Shown here one piece after another: positions 26,901-39,484 of a stretch of 64,000 nt of DNA; position 1 is the stretch's first letter; each line of letters opens with the position of its first letter. The position numbers were made by a program, and so were the translations under genes. Location of the stretch: assembly GCA_017871115.1 (NCBI GenBank), contig JAFCIZ010000001.1, forward strand, positions 3,267,501-3,331,500, read 5' to 3'. Source of the DNA: Cunninghamella blakesleeana. Lineage: Eukaryota > Mucoromycota > Mucoromycetes > Mucorales > Cunninghamellaceae. Below the pieces are notes generated by a model that had not been told where the DNA came from, made no database searches, and saw only the letters and a list, made by a program, of their open reading frames with translations.

Positions 26901-27119
26901 AGTAGTGCCCAATATATTACTTAATTGTTTATAACTTTCAGCCAAGTGCTGTTGCATTTCATCATAGGACATATTTTCATATTGTTTTCTAATGGCTTCG
27001 TCAGTTTCTTCATCATGTTCTTTAATCATAGTAAGGTTTGGACCAGTCGATAAATCTACAGTGGACGGGAAGAGTTTTGTTTGTTTTTCATTTTCGGTCA
27101 AACTTAAAGTAGAGGTCAT
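23957..27119 (-). CDS. Ankyrin-repeat and DIL (dilute) domain protein, 3 exons
   Basis: Minus-strand exons 27119-26507, 26194-25485 and 25405-23957 give 923 residues. The first 130 residues are acidic and disordered. Ankyrin repeats follow at about 140-250 (DEDGTTPLIYAACFGKTDIVQALLSAGA, then GWSALMWATNNNHEHLVKILLENGA). An acidic linker leads to a DIL domain spread over exons 2 and 3, with NVHVLAFWITNFTQLLHYLKKDTG and, after a Ser-rich insertion, LLCRSKAMQIRMNLSQIEDW, the region seen in the cargo-binding tail of class V myosins. The tail from about 730 is disordered. Fungi have a known ankyrin + DIL family without a motor domain; its function is poorly defined but is thought to involve organelle or actin-linked transport. 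It shares a divergent promoter with another ankyrin protein. Confidence 0.9.
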
Positions 27120-27967
27120 ATAGAATGGTAATATATATTTTTTATTATTATTGTTGTCGAAAAAAGATTAATAATAATATAATATAAAAGAAAAGAAAAA
27201 GGAAAAGGAAATAAAGAAAATAAAGTATATTATAAAAAAGTTGAAAAAAAAGTGAAAGAGAAAAAAATAAAATAAAATAAAAATCTGAACTGAAAAAAGA
27301 GGGGGAAAAAGTAAAAATAAAAAAAAAAACCGGAGTACTAATATTTTTTAAACTTTAATTTTATTGGTGGGTTTTTCTTAAAAAAAAGGTTTCTTAATAA
27401 TAGTTTAATGTTCCTCTAAACTATGGCAATGGCTAGACTTTTTTTTTCATTTTGTAACCCATTAAAGAAACTAAAAATGATACTAAAAAAAATAAAAAAA
27501 TGAATCATCAATAAAAAGAATGGCTATGAATTTTTTATTATCAATAAAAAAAGTTGTAAATGAAGCGGGTCACCCTTTTTCATTATTTTAAATACTTTAT
27601 TTGTTATAATACGAATTGTTTCATAATAATAATAATATTAATAAAATAAAAAGTGAATCAATAAATGAATAGTTTAATTAAAGTAAATATATATATATAT
27701 ATATGACTTTATTTTATAATATACAAGTAAATATATTTTATATTATATAAAAATTAAAGTCATTTATGTACATAGGTATTAAAAAGTGCAAATCAAAAAA
27801 TATTCTTTGGTCATATTTCCTTATATGGCCTCTGCAGCAAAAAAAAAAGGTCTTTAATCTGACATTTTTTTTTTTCAATAACCCCTTTCCCTTTCTTTTT
27901 TTTTTTTTCTCACTTGATATTATTATTTATTAATTTTTCATCTTTTAAATAACATTATCATTGAATC
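27120..27967. promoter_or_regulatory. Divergent promoter region of two ankyrin-protein genes
   Basis: 848 bp, AT-rich. A-rich tracts lie on the left and T/C-rich tracts (27865-27945) on the right, next to the ATG at 27968. No specific site recognised. Confidence 0.45.
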
Positions 27968-28439
27968 ATGACAGCTATTTTAGAATTTTGTACACCACCT
28001 ATACCTGGAGAAACACATAAATACTATGGTGACGCCCATAATAATCTTATAAAGCTACCTCAATTTACTCCATCTACTCCTATTCCTCCTATAACAACTA
28101 CTACTACTGCAACTATAACAAAACAAAACAAAAAACCTTCTGAACAAAAAACCCTGCACGATTTAGCTGCTAACGGCAATTTAATTCTATTAAAACAAAT
28201 ATTACTTTTATTACCTGATCCTCTTAAAGCTGTAAATGATCATCAAACTTCAACTGGTTTTACTCCTCTTCATTATGCTGCTGCTCGTGGCCATTTAAAA
28301 ATTGTAGAGTGTCTTATTGATGAATATCCTGTATCTATAGATGCAAGAGACAAAGAAGGTGAAGTAAGTATACATTTATCTATATCTATAATTATACATA
28401 CATACATACATACATACATACATACATACACACACACAT

Positions 28440-28484
<45 letters not shown>

Positions 28485-30765
28485 GGGTTTTATCATGTTT
28501 ATTATAGAATGTCTATTAATAAACATCTTTTTGTATTATTTTTTATTTAGACTGCTCTTCATAAGGCTGCTTACTACGGTCACTATCATATCGTCAAGTA
28601 TTTACAATCAAAAAATGCTAATATACATCAAAAAGATAAAGATGGATGGACAGGTATGACTATATATAATTATACATCGGAAAGCCATAAAGCGAAAAAG
28701 TATATTATAACAAGTTTAGTATGGTATAAAAGATCGAAATATTTACATTCTCTCTATTTTTGTTTTCTTTTATATTAATATATAGCTTTACATAATGCTT
28801 GTGCTAGAGGTTATTTACCTATCGTTCGGTTGCTCATTGCTAGTGGTGCAAGAGTAGATGTACGAAATAAAATGGGTCATACTCCTCTTAGTAAGTAGAA
28901 GAATATATATATATTTATAAAAAAAAATTGATTGTAATATTTTAAATTTATTAACCTTTATATTTTTTAAAAATAGTAAATGCTGCTTCAAAAGGTTATA
29001 TATCCATTGTAGAATACTTATTAGATGAAGCTCATGCAAATCCATTAATTAAAAATAATAATGGTGAAGCTGCATACGATGCAAGTGCTGCATTTAGGGA
29101 AGCTTATATTGGTGAAATTTTAGAAAAAGCAGGGAAAAAATGGTGGCATACACAACAAATGGAAGGTAAAATAAAAGAAAATAAAGAAAAGTAAATTAAA
29201 ATAAAGTATATACAGTTATTAATTACAAATATATACATTATACATAGGTACTAATGATATCTCAAACAAAAATTCAACTTACGATCTATACGATTATCAT
29301 GTTACTGTCATGGTGATCTTACATGAAAATCAAAGAGCTACTTCCTTATTAGGTTTTTCTCGTCCTCAGTTCAATGCTTCTTATTTAACTAAACAAGATA
29401 CACGTGGACCATGGTCTTTACATCCTTCAGGTAAACCTACTTCCAAAGATCTAGTTGAACCTCCAAGAATAAGTAATGGGACAGGTAAAGCAAATTGGTT
29501 TTGGATAACAGATTGGCAAATTGATTTGAGTGATCCAAGAATTGATCCCACTTCAGGCTGGCAATATGCTCGCTCCTTTGATGAAAAAGATGAATTATGG
29601 ACTCCTGTTGCTCCTACAAGTGGAAATGGTTGGGTAAGACGTAGAAGATGGGTACGTGTAATGAATCGGCAAATTGATTTTATTAATATTAGTAATCCTC
29701 AAGTTTTTGGTGCTGCCCAAAGCGATTATTTATCAAAAGCTGAAGATATTGTTTCCACTATCTTACCCTCAGCGGCAACCTATGTAGATAATAATGATCA
29801 AGAACAAGTGAAACAACATATACAATTATTAACTAAAGAATTACGTGCTTATGAAGAAGCTCAGCAAATCCTTTTGGCTGGTGTTAAAGGTAATTACTAT
29901 TATTTATTTAGTCATTCGTTGTTTTTTTTTTTCAAAAAAAAAAAAAAAAAAAAAAAAAAGATACACATATAGTCATCTTCAGATTGATGTTAGGTTGATT
30001 GATAAATTTTTTTATTTTTACGAAAATATAGATGATCTAAATCAATATAGAAAGGAACGTGGAAATGAATTAATTAAATTGCATTCTTCAAAAATTGAAA
30101 AATTAAATAAGGATATTAATGCATTTGGATCCCAATTCTCCACACCTATTTCACCAGCACCTTTAGAACATAATGAAGAACTTGCAAGAGAACTTGGATT
30201 TACTTTAACTAGTAACAGTAACAACAACAACAGCACTGGTAATGATAATGATAGATATCCAACTAAAGCAAATGGAAATGATTTTGATACAAATCCTTGG
30301 ACAAGAGATACTATTAGTGGTGGTGATCGATCTTCTTTCCAACCTTTATCATTACGAAGAAATATGGATAACGGTATAACAACCACAATTGAAGAAACCA
30401 ACATTGCTAATTTACTACAACATGTAGACTTTAATAATAATAATAGTCATGGGGATGATAATGATAATCGTCGCTCTGGAAAACAGCAGCAACAAAATGA
30501 CACAAGATCATTTGTATGGGAATTAGATGTTAATGTAAAGGATTGTAGACGATGTGATAAGAAATTTGGGTTATTAAACCGACGTCATCATTGTAGACGA
30601 TGTGGATTAATTGTTTGTGATAAATGTTCAACAGCTCGCGCCTATTTATCAGCTTCTCAAATTTTACAAAATCCTAATGGTCCAATGGAACCAGCTCATG
30701 TATTAGAATCTCAACACCAACGTGTCTGTGAAAAATGTTATGCTGATTTAGGTATGAACCATTAA
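27968..30765 (+). CDS. Ankyrin + dysferlin (DysF) + FYVE zinc-finger protein, 6 exons
   Basis: Exons 27968-28363, 28551-28653, 28786-28890, 28977-29165, 29248-29889 and 30032-30765 give 722 residues. Residues about 60-245 contain four to five ankyrin repeats (TGFTPLHYAAARGHLKIVECLI, then ETALHKAAYYGHYHIVKYL, TALHNACARGYLPIVRLLI and a last repeat). Residues about 290-405 match a DysF module as in the peroxin Pex30/Pex23 family: GPWSLHPSG, WFWITDWQIDLSDP...DPTSGWQYA, and GWVRRRRWVRVM. An acidic, Asn-rich linker follows. A C-terminal FYVE finger (about 648-717) has RRHHCRRCG and four CxxC pairs, so binding of PI3P on endosomes is likely. The combination suggests a peripheral membrane adaptor on endosomes or membrane contact sites, but this function is inferred. 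Confidence 0.92.
28395..28484. repeat. Compound microsatellite (CATA)n-(CA)n-(TA)n in intron 1 of the Ank-DysF-FYVE gene
   Basis: About 90 bp of CATA tetranucleotides, then CA dinucleotides, then TA dinucleotides, filling much of intron 1 up to the region before the acceptor. Confidence 0.95.
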
Positions 30766-31290
30766 TCTCAATTACTTTGAATCTCGATTGGTTATTTATT
30801 TTTTATGTTTATTATTTTTTTTTTTTTTTGGCTTGGATTATTATTATTACTATTGTTCAAATATAACAATAATAACCGTATACATATATCAACTATTTAT
30901 TCTTTCTTTTTTATACCACTATGCTTTTTTTTTTTTTTACTATATATTATTTTTTAAAACTATACATATAATATGAAAATACTCATATTTTATTTATTTA
31001 TTTTCACTTATTTATTTATTTATACTTTATCCAAACAAAATAAACTATTTTAAAAAAAAATCAGCTTTTCAGGGGGCGCCATTTTAAAAATGGAAGTTTT
31101 TAATCCATATAGAGAATTGCATGATAACAAATACACAAATTTGGTAGCATAACAAAGGCACTCTGGAATATTTTAATTCTTTTTTATTTTTATTTTTTTA
31201 TTATTTTTCTATTCCCTTTTACATTTTTTTTTATTACTTTCTTTTTTTATAAAAAAAAAGTGCTTTTATTTGATCAATTTACTATATATT
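30766..31290 (+). promoter_or_regulatory. Intergenic region upstream of the Skt5-like gene
   Basis: 525 bp. A near-perfect palindrome CCATTTTAAAAATGG (31079-31093) follows a G-rich GGGGGCGCC patch, unusual in this AT-rich DNA. T-tracts followed by an A-tract occur at about 31220-31260, just before the ATG. Confidence 0.45.
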
Positions 31291-34200
31291 ATGTTGTCTG
31301 CTATAAATAATTATCGTAAACTAAATTATTCTGGTGCTACAAATCAGCAGCAACAACAACAAGACCAAGCATCTATTATACCCGTTAAACGAATGGCTAC
31401 AGTTGAAGAAGTATCTATTAATACAACCCAACCTTCTCAACTTTCACAAGGTCAAGAAATAAAAATTCTTCAACTTAGTATGGATGATAGTGATGATGAT
31501 GACGATGATGAAGAGGAAGAAGAATTCAATAAACATAATGATGAAGAAGATGAAGAACAAGAACAAGAACATCAACAACATTCTATGCAATATCCTTCAC
31601 CCATTTCAACTATACCATCTTATAAAGAAGATATCCAAGGACGTATTCGACCTGATCATCCGCCACCATCTAATTTAAATACCCCTTTTTATCATCATCG
31701 AGATCATATTATTTTAGAACCTATTGCAGAACAAAGTGATATTCCTCCTTCACCTGTAGAAGATGATGATGAAGACGATGATGAAGGTAGCCAATCTCTT
31801 AGCCCTGGTTCATCCAATGAACAAGAAGATAAATTCCAAGCTATTATTGATCGATTACTAGAAGACCAATTTGGCCCTGTTCCTGATGCTATTAAAGCAA
31901 GGCAACGAAAAGTGAACAATGATAGCGATGATAATAATAATAATAATAATAATAATACAGAAACTAAACCGATAGAAGCATCCAATTTAAAAAATGAAAA
32001 AAAATCAACCTTGAATAAAAGTACAGTAGAAATTGTCGAACCACCTATATGTTCTAAAAAAAAGGAAGAAAATGAATTGCAAAGGTAAAAAGAAAAACAC
32101 ATCTATTATTAAAAAATTATAAATCCCGATTTGAAAAATTTAAACCTAATTTTTAAAAAAACCTCCTCTTTCGGTTTCCCATATTTTAAAAAAAAAATAA
32201 AATAAACTAGTTTGCTTGATAAATCTTTTTCAATAAATGATTTTCACATTCATTCAGAACAGAAAAATAATAAAGAAGGACACTGGAAGAGTCCACTTGA
32301 ATCTAAATCAAATGCTATTATACCAACTACGGCTATAGACAAACAATCGATTTTTGCAGCAGCTTTAAATATAAACACTTCTCCTAGTCAACAACAGCAG
32401 TTAAGAGTTGAAACCAATAATAATAATAAAAATAACATACTTTCACTACAACAACCATCAAGCCCTTCCATTTCTACTTCAACCAATGGAACTTTATTGC
32501 CATCCCAACAACAAAATCTATCACCTCTTACGAATTCTTTTAAACAGCCATCTTTATCATTTGAAACGTCTTCCGTTCGTAGTTCAAAAAGCATCAATAG
32601 CCCTATTACTATCAACAACAGTCATCATAGCTGGTCTTCTAAACAATCACCTACTCTTCGTCAACGTTCATCCAAAGAAGAAATGAATGATAAAAATAAT
32701 AGTAATAATTTTACAGATATGATGTCTGAAGTAACTAGCAGTATTGGAAGTAGTAGTTATCATGGTCATCAACAACAGCAACAGCAACAGCAACAATATC
32801 ATTCCATTCGACAAAGATCACTTAACCCTAATGGCCCAACTTTTACTTCTTATAAATCGTGTAATGATTTATTTGTAGTTCGTCAAGCTTTAAGTAATAC
32901 AAATGATTTGAACAATAGTCGTGATGATTTATCAGAGATTTCCTCTACCTCAGTTGGAAAAAATGGAAAATCAACCAATGGTCGTTTACATACATCAGCT
33001 TCTCACGCTACTTTAACTACTGGAAGTATTAATTCATCTATGTTTCAAGAACCTTTACAAGCACAGTCTATTTTAGCAATTCAACAACAACAACAAAGAC
33101 GGTTCTCATCAAGTCAATTATCAATGAATACAAATATGACAAAACCACCATGTCAATGCCCACAACAAGATAAACATGAGCCTGGTTGCGTGTTGGCCAC
33201 TACTTTATCATTAAATAGTAATAATAATGGTATGTTTGGTGTATCTAGTCACATGGGATCCACTTTATCTTTATCACAACATTCTAACCCACAGCAACAT
33301 CTATTCTTAAATCACCAATCTTCTCAAACTCAACTTAATAACAATAACCGCCATCCTCAGCTTTCATTTTCTGGTAATAGTAATAATCATTATCAAAATA
33401 CAAGCATGATATCTTTAAATCAAACTGAAACCGGGTCCGTTATGCTAGATAAAATGTCAAAATCGAAACTCAACATTGCTTCTTTTAGTTTAACACACGA
33501 TAAAGATGCAATAAAGACTTATCGTAGAATGGCCAACAAAACAAATAATAAAGATGTTCAAATGACTTATTGTAAATATTTATTACAAGTTGCTTCTATA
33601 TATCAATCAAATGATCAACGCCATCATCGCAGTAATAATAATAACAATAATAACAACAACAACTATGATAAAGATGTGGTAGAAAATTTAAAAAAGAAAA
33701 AAAATAAATCAACCCCTCAACAATCTATCGACTCGGATAATACAAGACGTCGATTATTAGAGGAAGCGGAATATTGGATCGATAAATTAGCTAATAATGG
33801 GTATGCAGAAGCACTATACATGAAAGGAATGTGGCATTCAACCAATGATCATCAATGTGTTGGTTTGGTTTATCAAGGTATTAATCATGAAAAAGCATTT
33901 AAATACTTTAAAGATGCAGCGAAACGTGGTTGGGTAGACGCTTCTTATCAAGTGGCAAGATATTGGAAAGATAGAGGCGATTATAAAAAGACTATGGAGA
34001 GTTATAAAACAGCAGCTCATCGTGGTCACGTTTTAGCTAATTATGTAAATGAAATATAAGTATATTTTTCATTCATTAATGAAAATATAAAAATTAAAAC
34101 GATTTATTTTATTTATTTATTAACATTATTTTCCCTTTTTTCTTTTTCTTTTAAAAAAATAATGAAATAGAAAATGGCAAGAATTTTATTAAGAGGACAA

Positions 34201-34964
34201 CTAAATCAAAAAGTAAATATTAAACAAGGATTAGAGTATCTTAAATCTGCAGCCGACGCTGAGTCAGATGAAAGTGCTCAAGCCGCCTACGATCTTAGCT
34301 GTGTCTATTCAGATGATTTAGAGAGTATTGGTATGGAACGTGATTGTTTAGCATCCCGTAAAAATGTCTCAATGGCCATGTATTATTTATGTAAAGCCCA
34401 ACGATCCGGATTCGTTGAAGCGTACTATCAACTAGGAAAAGTTTATGAACAAGGTTTACTGGACCAACCTCGTGATGTAGCAAAAGCTTTTGAACATTAC
34501 AATAAGGCAGCGGAAGAAGATCATGACCAAGCTATGTTGGCACTCTCTAGATTGTATTACCATGGAATACCTGACATAGGATTGATGCCTCATTATGTTT
34601 TGGCTTTTAAATGGTGTCAAAGATCCGCTAAAAAAGGTTTACCACAAGCTGAATATGTATTAGGGTAAAAAAAATTAATCAAACTTTTTTTATAAAAATA
34701 CGTATAATGAGTATATTAGTTATTTTGGAGATTTTATTCATTTTATTTTATTTTTATTCAATTTAAAAAACTAATAGGACTTATTATGAACATGGTGTTG
34801 GTGTAGATGCCGACTATGCTCTTGCTTTGGAATGGTTTAGCAAGGCTGCTTCTAAAGGCTACGAACCTGCTGCTGAACAATTAAATTTACCACAAAAAAC
34901 ACTAATTAAAAATCCTAAAAAAGCACATACTCAAACTTCTTCAGTAGAATGTACTATTATGTAG
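31291..34964 (+). CDS. Skt5/Chs4-like Sel1-repeat protein with C-terminal CaaX box, 4 exons
   Basis: Exons 31291-32084, 32211-34044, 34171-34664 and 34778-34964 give 1102 residues. An in-frame ATG at 31270 would add seven residues. The first 770 residues are disordered, with Gln, Asn and acidic runs. From about 780 to 1075 there are consecutive Sel1 repeats (AEYWIDKLANNGYAEALYMKG, AFKYFKDAAKRGWVDASYQ, DVAKAFEHYNKAAEEDHDQAM, ALEWFSKAASKGYEPA). The protein ends in CTIM, a CaaX box for farnesylation. Sel1 repeats plus a terminal CaaX box are the hallmark of Skt5/Chs4, which activates and anchors a chitin synthase at the septum and plasma membrane. The same role is likely here. Exon joins preserve phase at each border. 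Confidence 0.9.
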
Positions 34965-36269
34965 ATAATCATATTATATCCCTTTTTTTTCGAATAAATA
35001 AATATATAATATTTTCTAAAAGAGAAGAAAAAAAAATATGATAATAGAATATATAATGATGATATTATTTATAAATGTATATTTGTGCGTAGATGTATAT
35101 ACAAATATAATATTTATATTGCATTTGAGTAAATAAGAATAAAGTTATGGACGGCTATTCTTTTTTTTTATATAGAGATTTTAAGTATCAACGTATTCCA
35201 ATATAAATTATAGGGTCTAATAAATATATAGTTCGTTTTTTTATATATTATCTCTAAAACATTTAAATAAAATAAAACAGTTACAACAATTAATGAAAGA
35301 TTACTAAGAATAATAATAAATCGCCAAAAATACTAAACTATAATGTTAATAAATTTATTCTATTAACTCAAATGAATACGTATTTATATTGACTCAGTTT
35401 ATTACGATATATTCATTAAAAAAATAAAATAATATGTATATTGCATAACAATAGTAAAAAAGACACAAATTGTGCGAAAAAAGTTTTTACTGCAAAGCAC
35501 TACTGAATTCCATAAAAGGAAATTTATATACAATTTATTTTGAATTAGCAAAATAGACATACATGATTTTTGTTTAATCTATTATGGTGTTTAAAAACTG
35601 CTTTTTATTATTCCCCTTAGCTAAAATTTACGATTTATTTTTGATGGAAAAAGTTTATTACCCTTGGTAGTACTTACATTTATTCCAAATGGCTATATAC
35701 TTGGTTTTCGATTTGCTCTTTATTATTGATAGCTGTTGTCTATATATATTCAAACTATTGATTTTTTTCTATCGACTGTAGTTATATTACATTTTTCAAT
35801 AGGACAATATCTATTTTAATTTGGAGTTGTCTTATTATTCTTTATACTGCTGATATTATATTTCTCAAGACATCTATGTATAATTACTAATGGTGCTGTT
35901 AGCCTTTTACTTTTCAAGCTAGCAATTCGTTTCTAATTTGCTAAATATCGTTTTTTTTAAAATGTATATATATAAATTAATGGGCTGGATCATATAATTC
36001 AGCATATAAAAAATCAATTACATAATTTATCCTTTTTTTTCTAAGAGATAATACACTTTTTTTCTATTTGGGCCACAAAAAAAATTGACTGCGGAACTTG
36101 AAAAAAAGTTTAAAATAAAAAAAAAGAAAGCAATTTTTTTGTTATTACCACTTCTTTTCATTTCAAAAGTACATTTATTTATTTATTTATTTTTATAAAA
36201 AAAAAAAAAGGTGGAAGAGCCGAAAAATATTATAATAAAAATAATATATACATAATAGAGGATTAGAAA
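34965..36269. other. Gene-free stretch between the Skt5-like and DRG1 genes
   Basis: 1.3 kb of AT-rich sequence with no usable ORF on either strand. A T-run then A-run (36165-36209) lies 60 bp before the DRG1 ATG. Short phrases such as CTGCTGATATTA (about 35850) recur at about 19370, which may mark an old dispersed repeat. Confidence 0.45.
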
Positions 36270-38118
36270 ATGGGTATTTTGGAAAAGATTCAAGATATTG
36301 AAAATGAAATCAAGCGTACTCAAAAAAATAAAGGTATAGATTATTTTATTATTTAAAGAAGCAAAAAGAGTTATTTTAAACATTCGTGTTTTTTATGATA
36401 TACTAATATCTATTATTATTACTCATTATTATTATTATTGCTATTATTGCTATTATTATTAATTCTATTCTACATATATTTATCCATTAAGCTACGGAAT
36501 ACCATCTTGGTTTACTTAAAGCAAAACTAGCCAAATATCGAGTGCAGTTACTAGAAGGAGCAAAAACTAAATCAGAAAAGGTAAATAATAACAATAATAT
36601 TAATATTAATAGTAGTAATGAGAATTTTTTTTTAAAAAAAAGTGTTAATATTATAAATATAAGAAAAAAATATATACTTATTTTCTCTTTTAATTGCTAC
36701 TGTTATTTGACATATATATATATATATAATAGGGTGAAGGTTTTGATGTGATGAAATCTGGAGATGCTCGTGTAGTAATGATTGGGTTCCCTTCAGTTGG
36801 TAAATCTACATTATTATCCAAGTTGACACCTCAAGAATCCATTGCTGCTGCTTATGAATTTACTACTTTAACATGTGTTCCTGGGAAATTTACTTACAAA
36901 GGTGCTAACATTCAATTGTTGGATCTACCTGGTATTATTGAAGGTGCTTCACAAGGGAAAGGTCGTGGTAAACAAGTCATTGCTGTAGCTCGTACTGCTG
37001 ATGTAGTTTTGATGATGTTGGATGCTACTAAATCAGCTCAGCAAAGGTAAAATAAATAAAAAAATTATATATAAAAAAAATAAATGGACAAAGATAATAG
37101 ATATGTAGATATATAGAGAGCATATCATATTAATGTAAATTTATTATCCATCATTTTTTTTTATACGCATTAATAGACCTTTATTAGAAGCTGAATTGGA
37201 AGCTGTTGGTATCAGATTAAATCAATCATTTCCTAATGTATCTTTTAAAATCAAAAAAGCTGGTGGAATTAGTTTTAATGCAACAGTTAAATTAAATCAT
37301 ATTGATCAAAAAATGGTCCATAATATTTTACATGATTATAGTAAGCTTTTTAAAGAAAGAAAGAAAGAAAGAAAACGTTTAAACAAACTAATACTAATAA
37401 TGATTATTACTTTTTTTATTTTTAAAAATATAGAAATCTTTAATGCAGACGTTGTAATTCGTGAAGATATTACTGTAGATCAATTTATTGATGTGATTCT
37501 TGGAAATCGTCGTTATATTAAATGTCTTTATGTAAGTTATATGAATATACATTTGATACAATTTGCAAAAAAAAAAAAAAAAAATCAATATATTTGTAAT
37601 CTTATTTTTTTATTTATTTTTATTTATATTATATTTATTGGTATATATATATATATATAGTGTTATAATAAGATTGATCAAATCTCAATGGAAGAAATAG
37701 ATAGATTAGCCCATCAACCCGATACAGTAGTAGTGTCTTGTGAAGATGATTTGAATTTGGATTATTTGATAGAAAGAATTTGGAAAAAACTAAATTTGAT
37801 GAGGGTATATACTAAAAAACGAGGTGAGTTCCCTGACTTTGAAGATGGATTGATTGTAAGAAATGGAGCTACTATTGAACATGTATGTCATGCTATCCAT
37901 CGTACTTTGGCTGATTCATTCCGATATGCATTGGTTTGGGTAAATATAAATAAAAGAAATAAAAAGATAATGATGATTTTTTTATACGATGATAATAATA
38001 TTATTTCTATTATTACTATTATTATCATTAGGGTACATCAACAAAGCATAACCCTCAAAGAGTTGGATTATCACATTTAGTACATGATGAAGATGTAGTA
38101 CAAGTTGTAAAAAAATAA
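36270..38118 (+). CDS. DRG-family GTPase (DRG1/Rbg1 type), 7 exons
   Basis: Exons 36270-36333, 36492-36580, 36733-37046, 37177-37340, 37434-37531, 37661-37939 and 38032-38118 give 364 residues, the standard length. The family features are the N-terminal [24 protein letters not shown]...[12 protein letters not shown] helix pair, the G1 motif GFPSVGKST (69-77), DLPGIIEGA as G3, NKID as G4 (at the exon 6 start), and a C-terminal TGS domain with [11 protein letters not shown] and [18 protein letters not shown]1 binds its partner DFRP1/Tma46 and polysomes, and helps translation of stalled ribosomes. MGILEKIQ is typical of DRG1 rather than DRG2. Confidence 0.97.
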
Positions 38119-38431
38119 ATAAAACTACTACTGTATATTTACTCACAAAATAATAATAATAATAATGGTGGATTACTATTATCTTATATTTTTATTTTTT
38201 TTTTCAACAATATAATTGCAATTAATTTATAAATATATAATGGATAAATAGATATAATAATAATAAAAAAAAAAAGTACTTTAAACATAATCAATCGAAT
38301 ATAAATATATATTCTAATAATAATAATAATAAGAAAAAAAAAGTATATATGAAACTAATTCATCATTAAATATTAAAAAGGTAAAAGAAAAAAAGAGGAC
38401 GGAAAGTAAATAAATCAATAAATAATGTAAA
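38119..38431. other. Convergent intergenic region
   Basis: 313 bp with ATA triplet runs and polyadenylation-like AATAAA signals on both strands. No gene. Confidence 0.5.
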
Positions 38432-39484
38432 TTAAGCACGTTGCTGTTGTGCCATTTCGGTCAAAACAACTACTTCTTGATGTTGTTTGATTACTAATTT
38501 GACAGGTTTATCACCATTTCCAAGTTGTAGTAATTTTTCAATAGTTTGCATTTCAGCAGGATGAGAAGTAGCCCATTGAACAACACAAGCAACTACGGTA
38601 ATATCCTATATTATAATAAAGAAGAATTAATGAATAAAACAAATATAAGAGGAACAACAGAATAGAAAAAAAAAAAAAGAGGAGGTGAATAAAATCAAAT
38701 ACTTACAAAAGTAGCAGCGGTCATAGCCATTAAACCACGAGGGGCGCCTTCAGCCATGATAATGACAGCATAATTCAAAATAGACATAAGTATAGAAACG
38801 ATAGTGACAACAATACTACGTTTAGCCATAACATGTAAACAAGTAGATTGATGACTAGTTTGTTGAGCATTGCTTGGGGAAACGGTATATTTAATAAAGA
38901 CACCAGCAAATAAGGCATTTATAAAGAAATCATAAGCTAAAACGGAAGCAGAAGCCGGTAAATCAAAACCAATGGAACAATGATATGGGTATTCATCGCT
39001 GACTAAAGCAATACGATATACAATCATTAAAATTACTAAACCAATATAAGGTAATAATAAACCAAGGCCAATTAAATAAAAGGTAGATGAGAAGCGTTTA
39101 GTTTGGGGGATAGAAAGGATATAGGTCTACAAAAAAGTATAAAAAAAAGTATTAGGTAAGAGAAATGAGATATTATTATTATATAAAATTTACCTTTTCA
39201 ATAAAATAAAGATATAATACAATTTTAGTAAGAGTATGTAAAAAGACACAATTAAATAAACCAATCATACAAGAAATATAATTCCCATTATTAGTACTAA
39301 TGGACATACAAGAAATTAAATCAAAAGCCCAACTTAAACCATATAATAATAATAAGAGACCACGGACATAATAGACTGGACCATCAATAGCTGCTACTTT
39401 ACGACCAAAGAATAATGATAATAAAGTAATACAAGATACACTTACTATTTCTGATACAATTTCATAAAAATCTGGCGAATACAT
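38432..39484 (-). CDS. Seven-transmembrane protein of unknown family, 3 exons
   Basis: Minus-strand exons 39484-39194, 39126-38707 and 38605-38432 give 294 residues. Seven hydrophobic segments lie at about 11-27, 38-59, 70-94, 112-136, 155-178, 201-221 and 228-248, with a short N-terminus and a soluble C-terminal tail of about 45 residues ending in EMAQQQRA. The loop between helices 5 and 6 contains HVMAKRSIV, a basic entry into helix 6. The layout is compatible with a G-protein-coupled-receptor-like protein, but no family motif is certain, and an integral membrane protein of another kind is possible. Confidence 0.8.

Noticed and set aside
31704..32102. 132-aa Ser/Leu-rich antisense ORF
   Set aside because: Shadow of acidic and Asn codon repeats in the Skt5-like gene.
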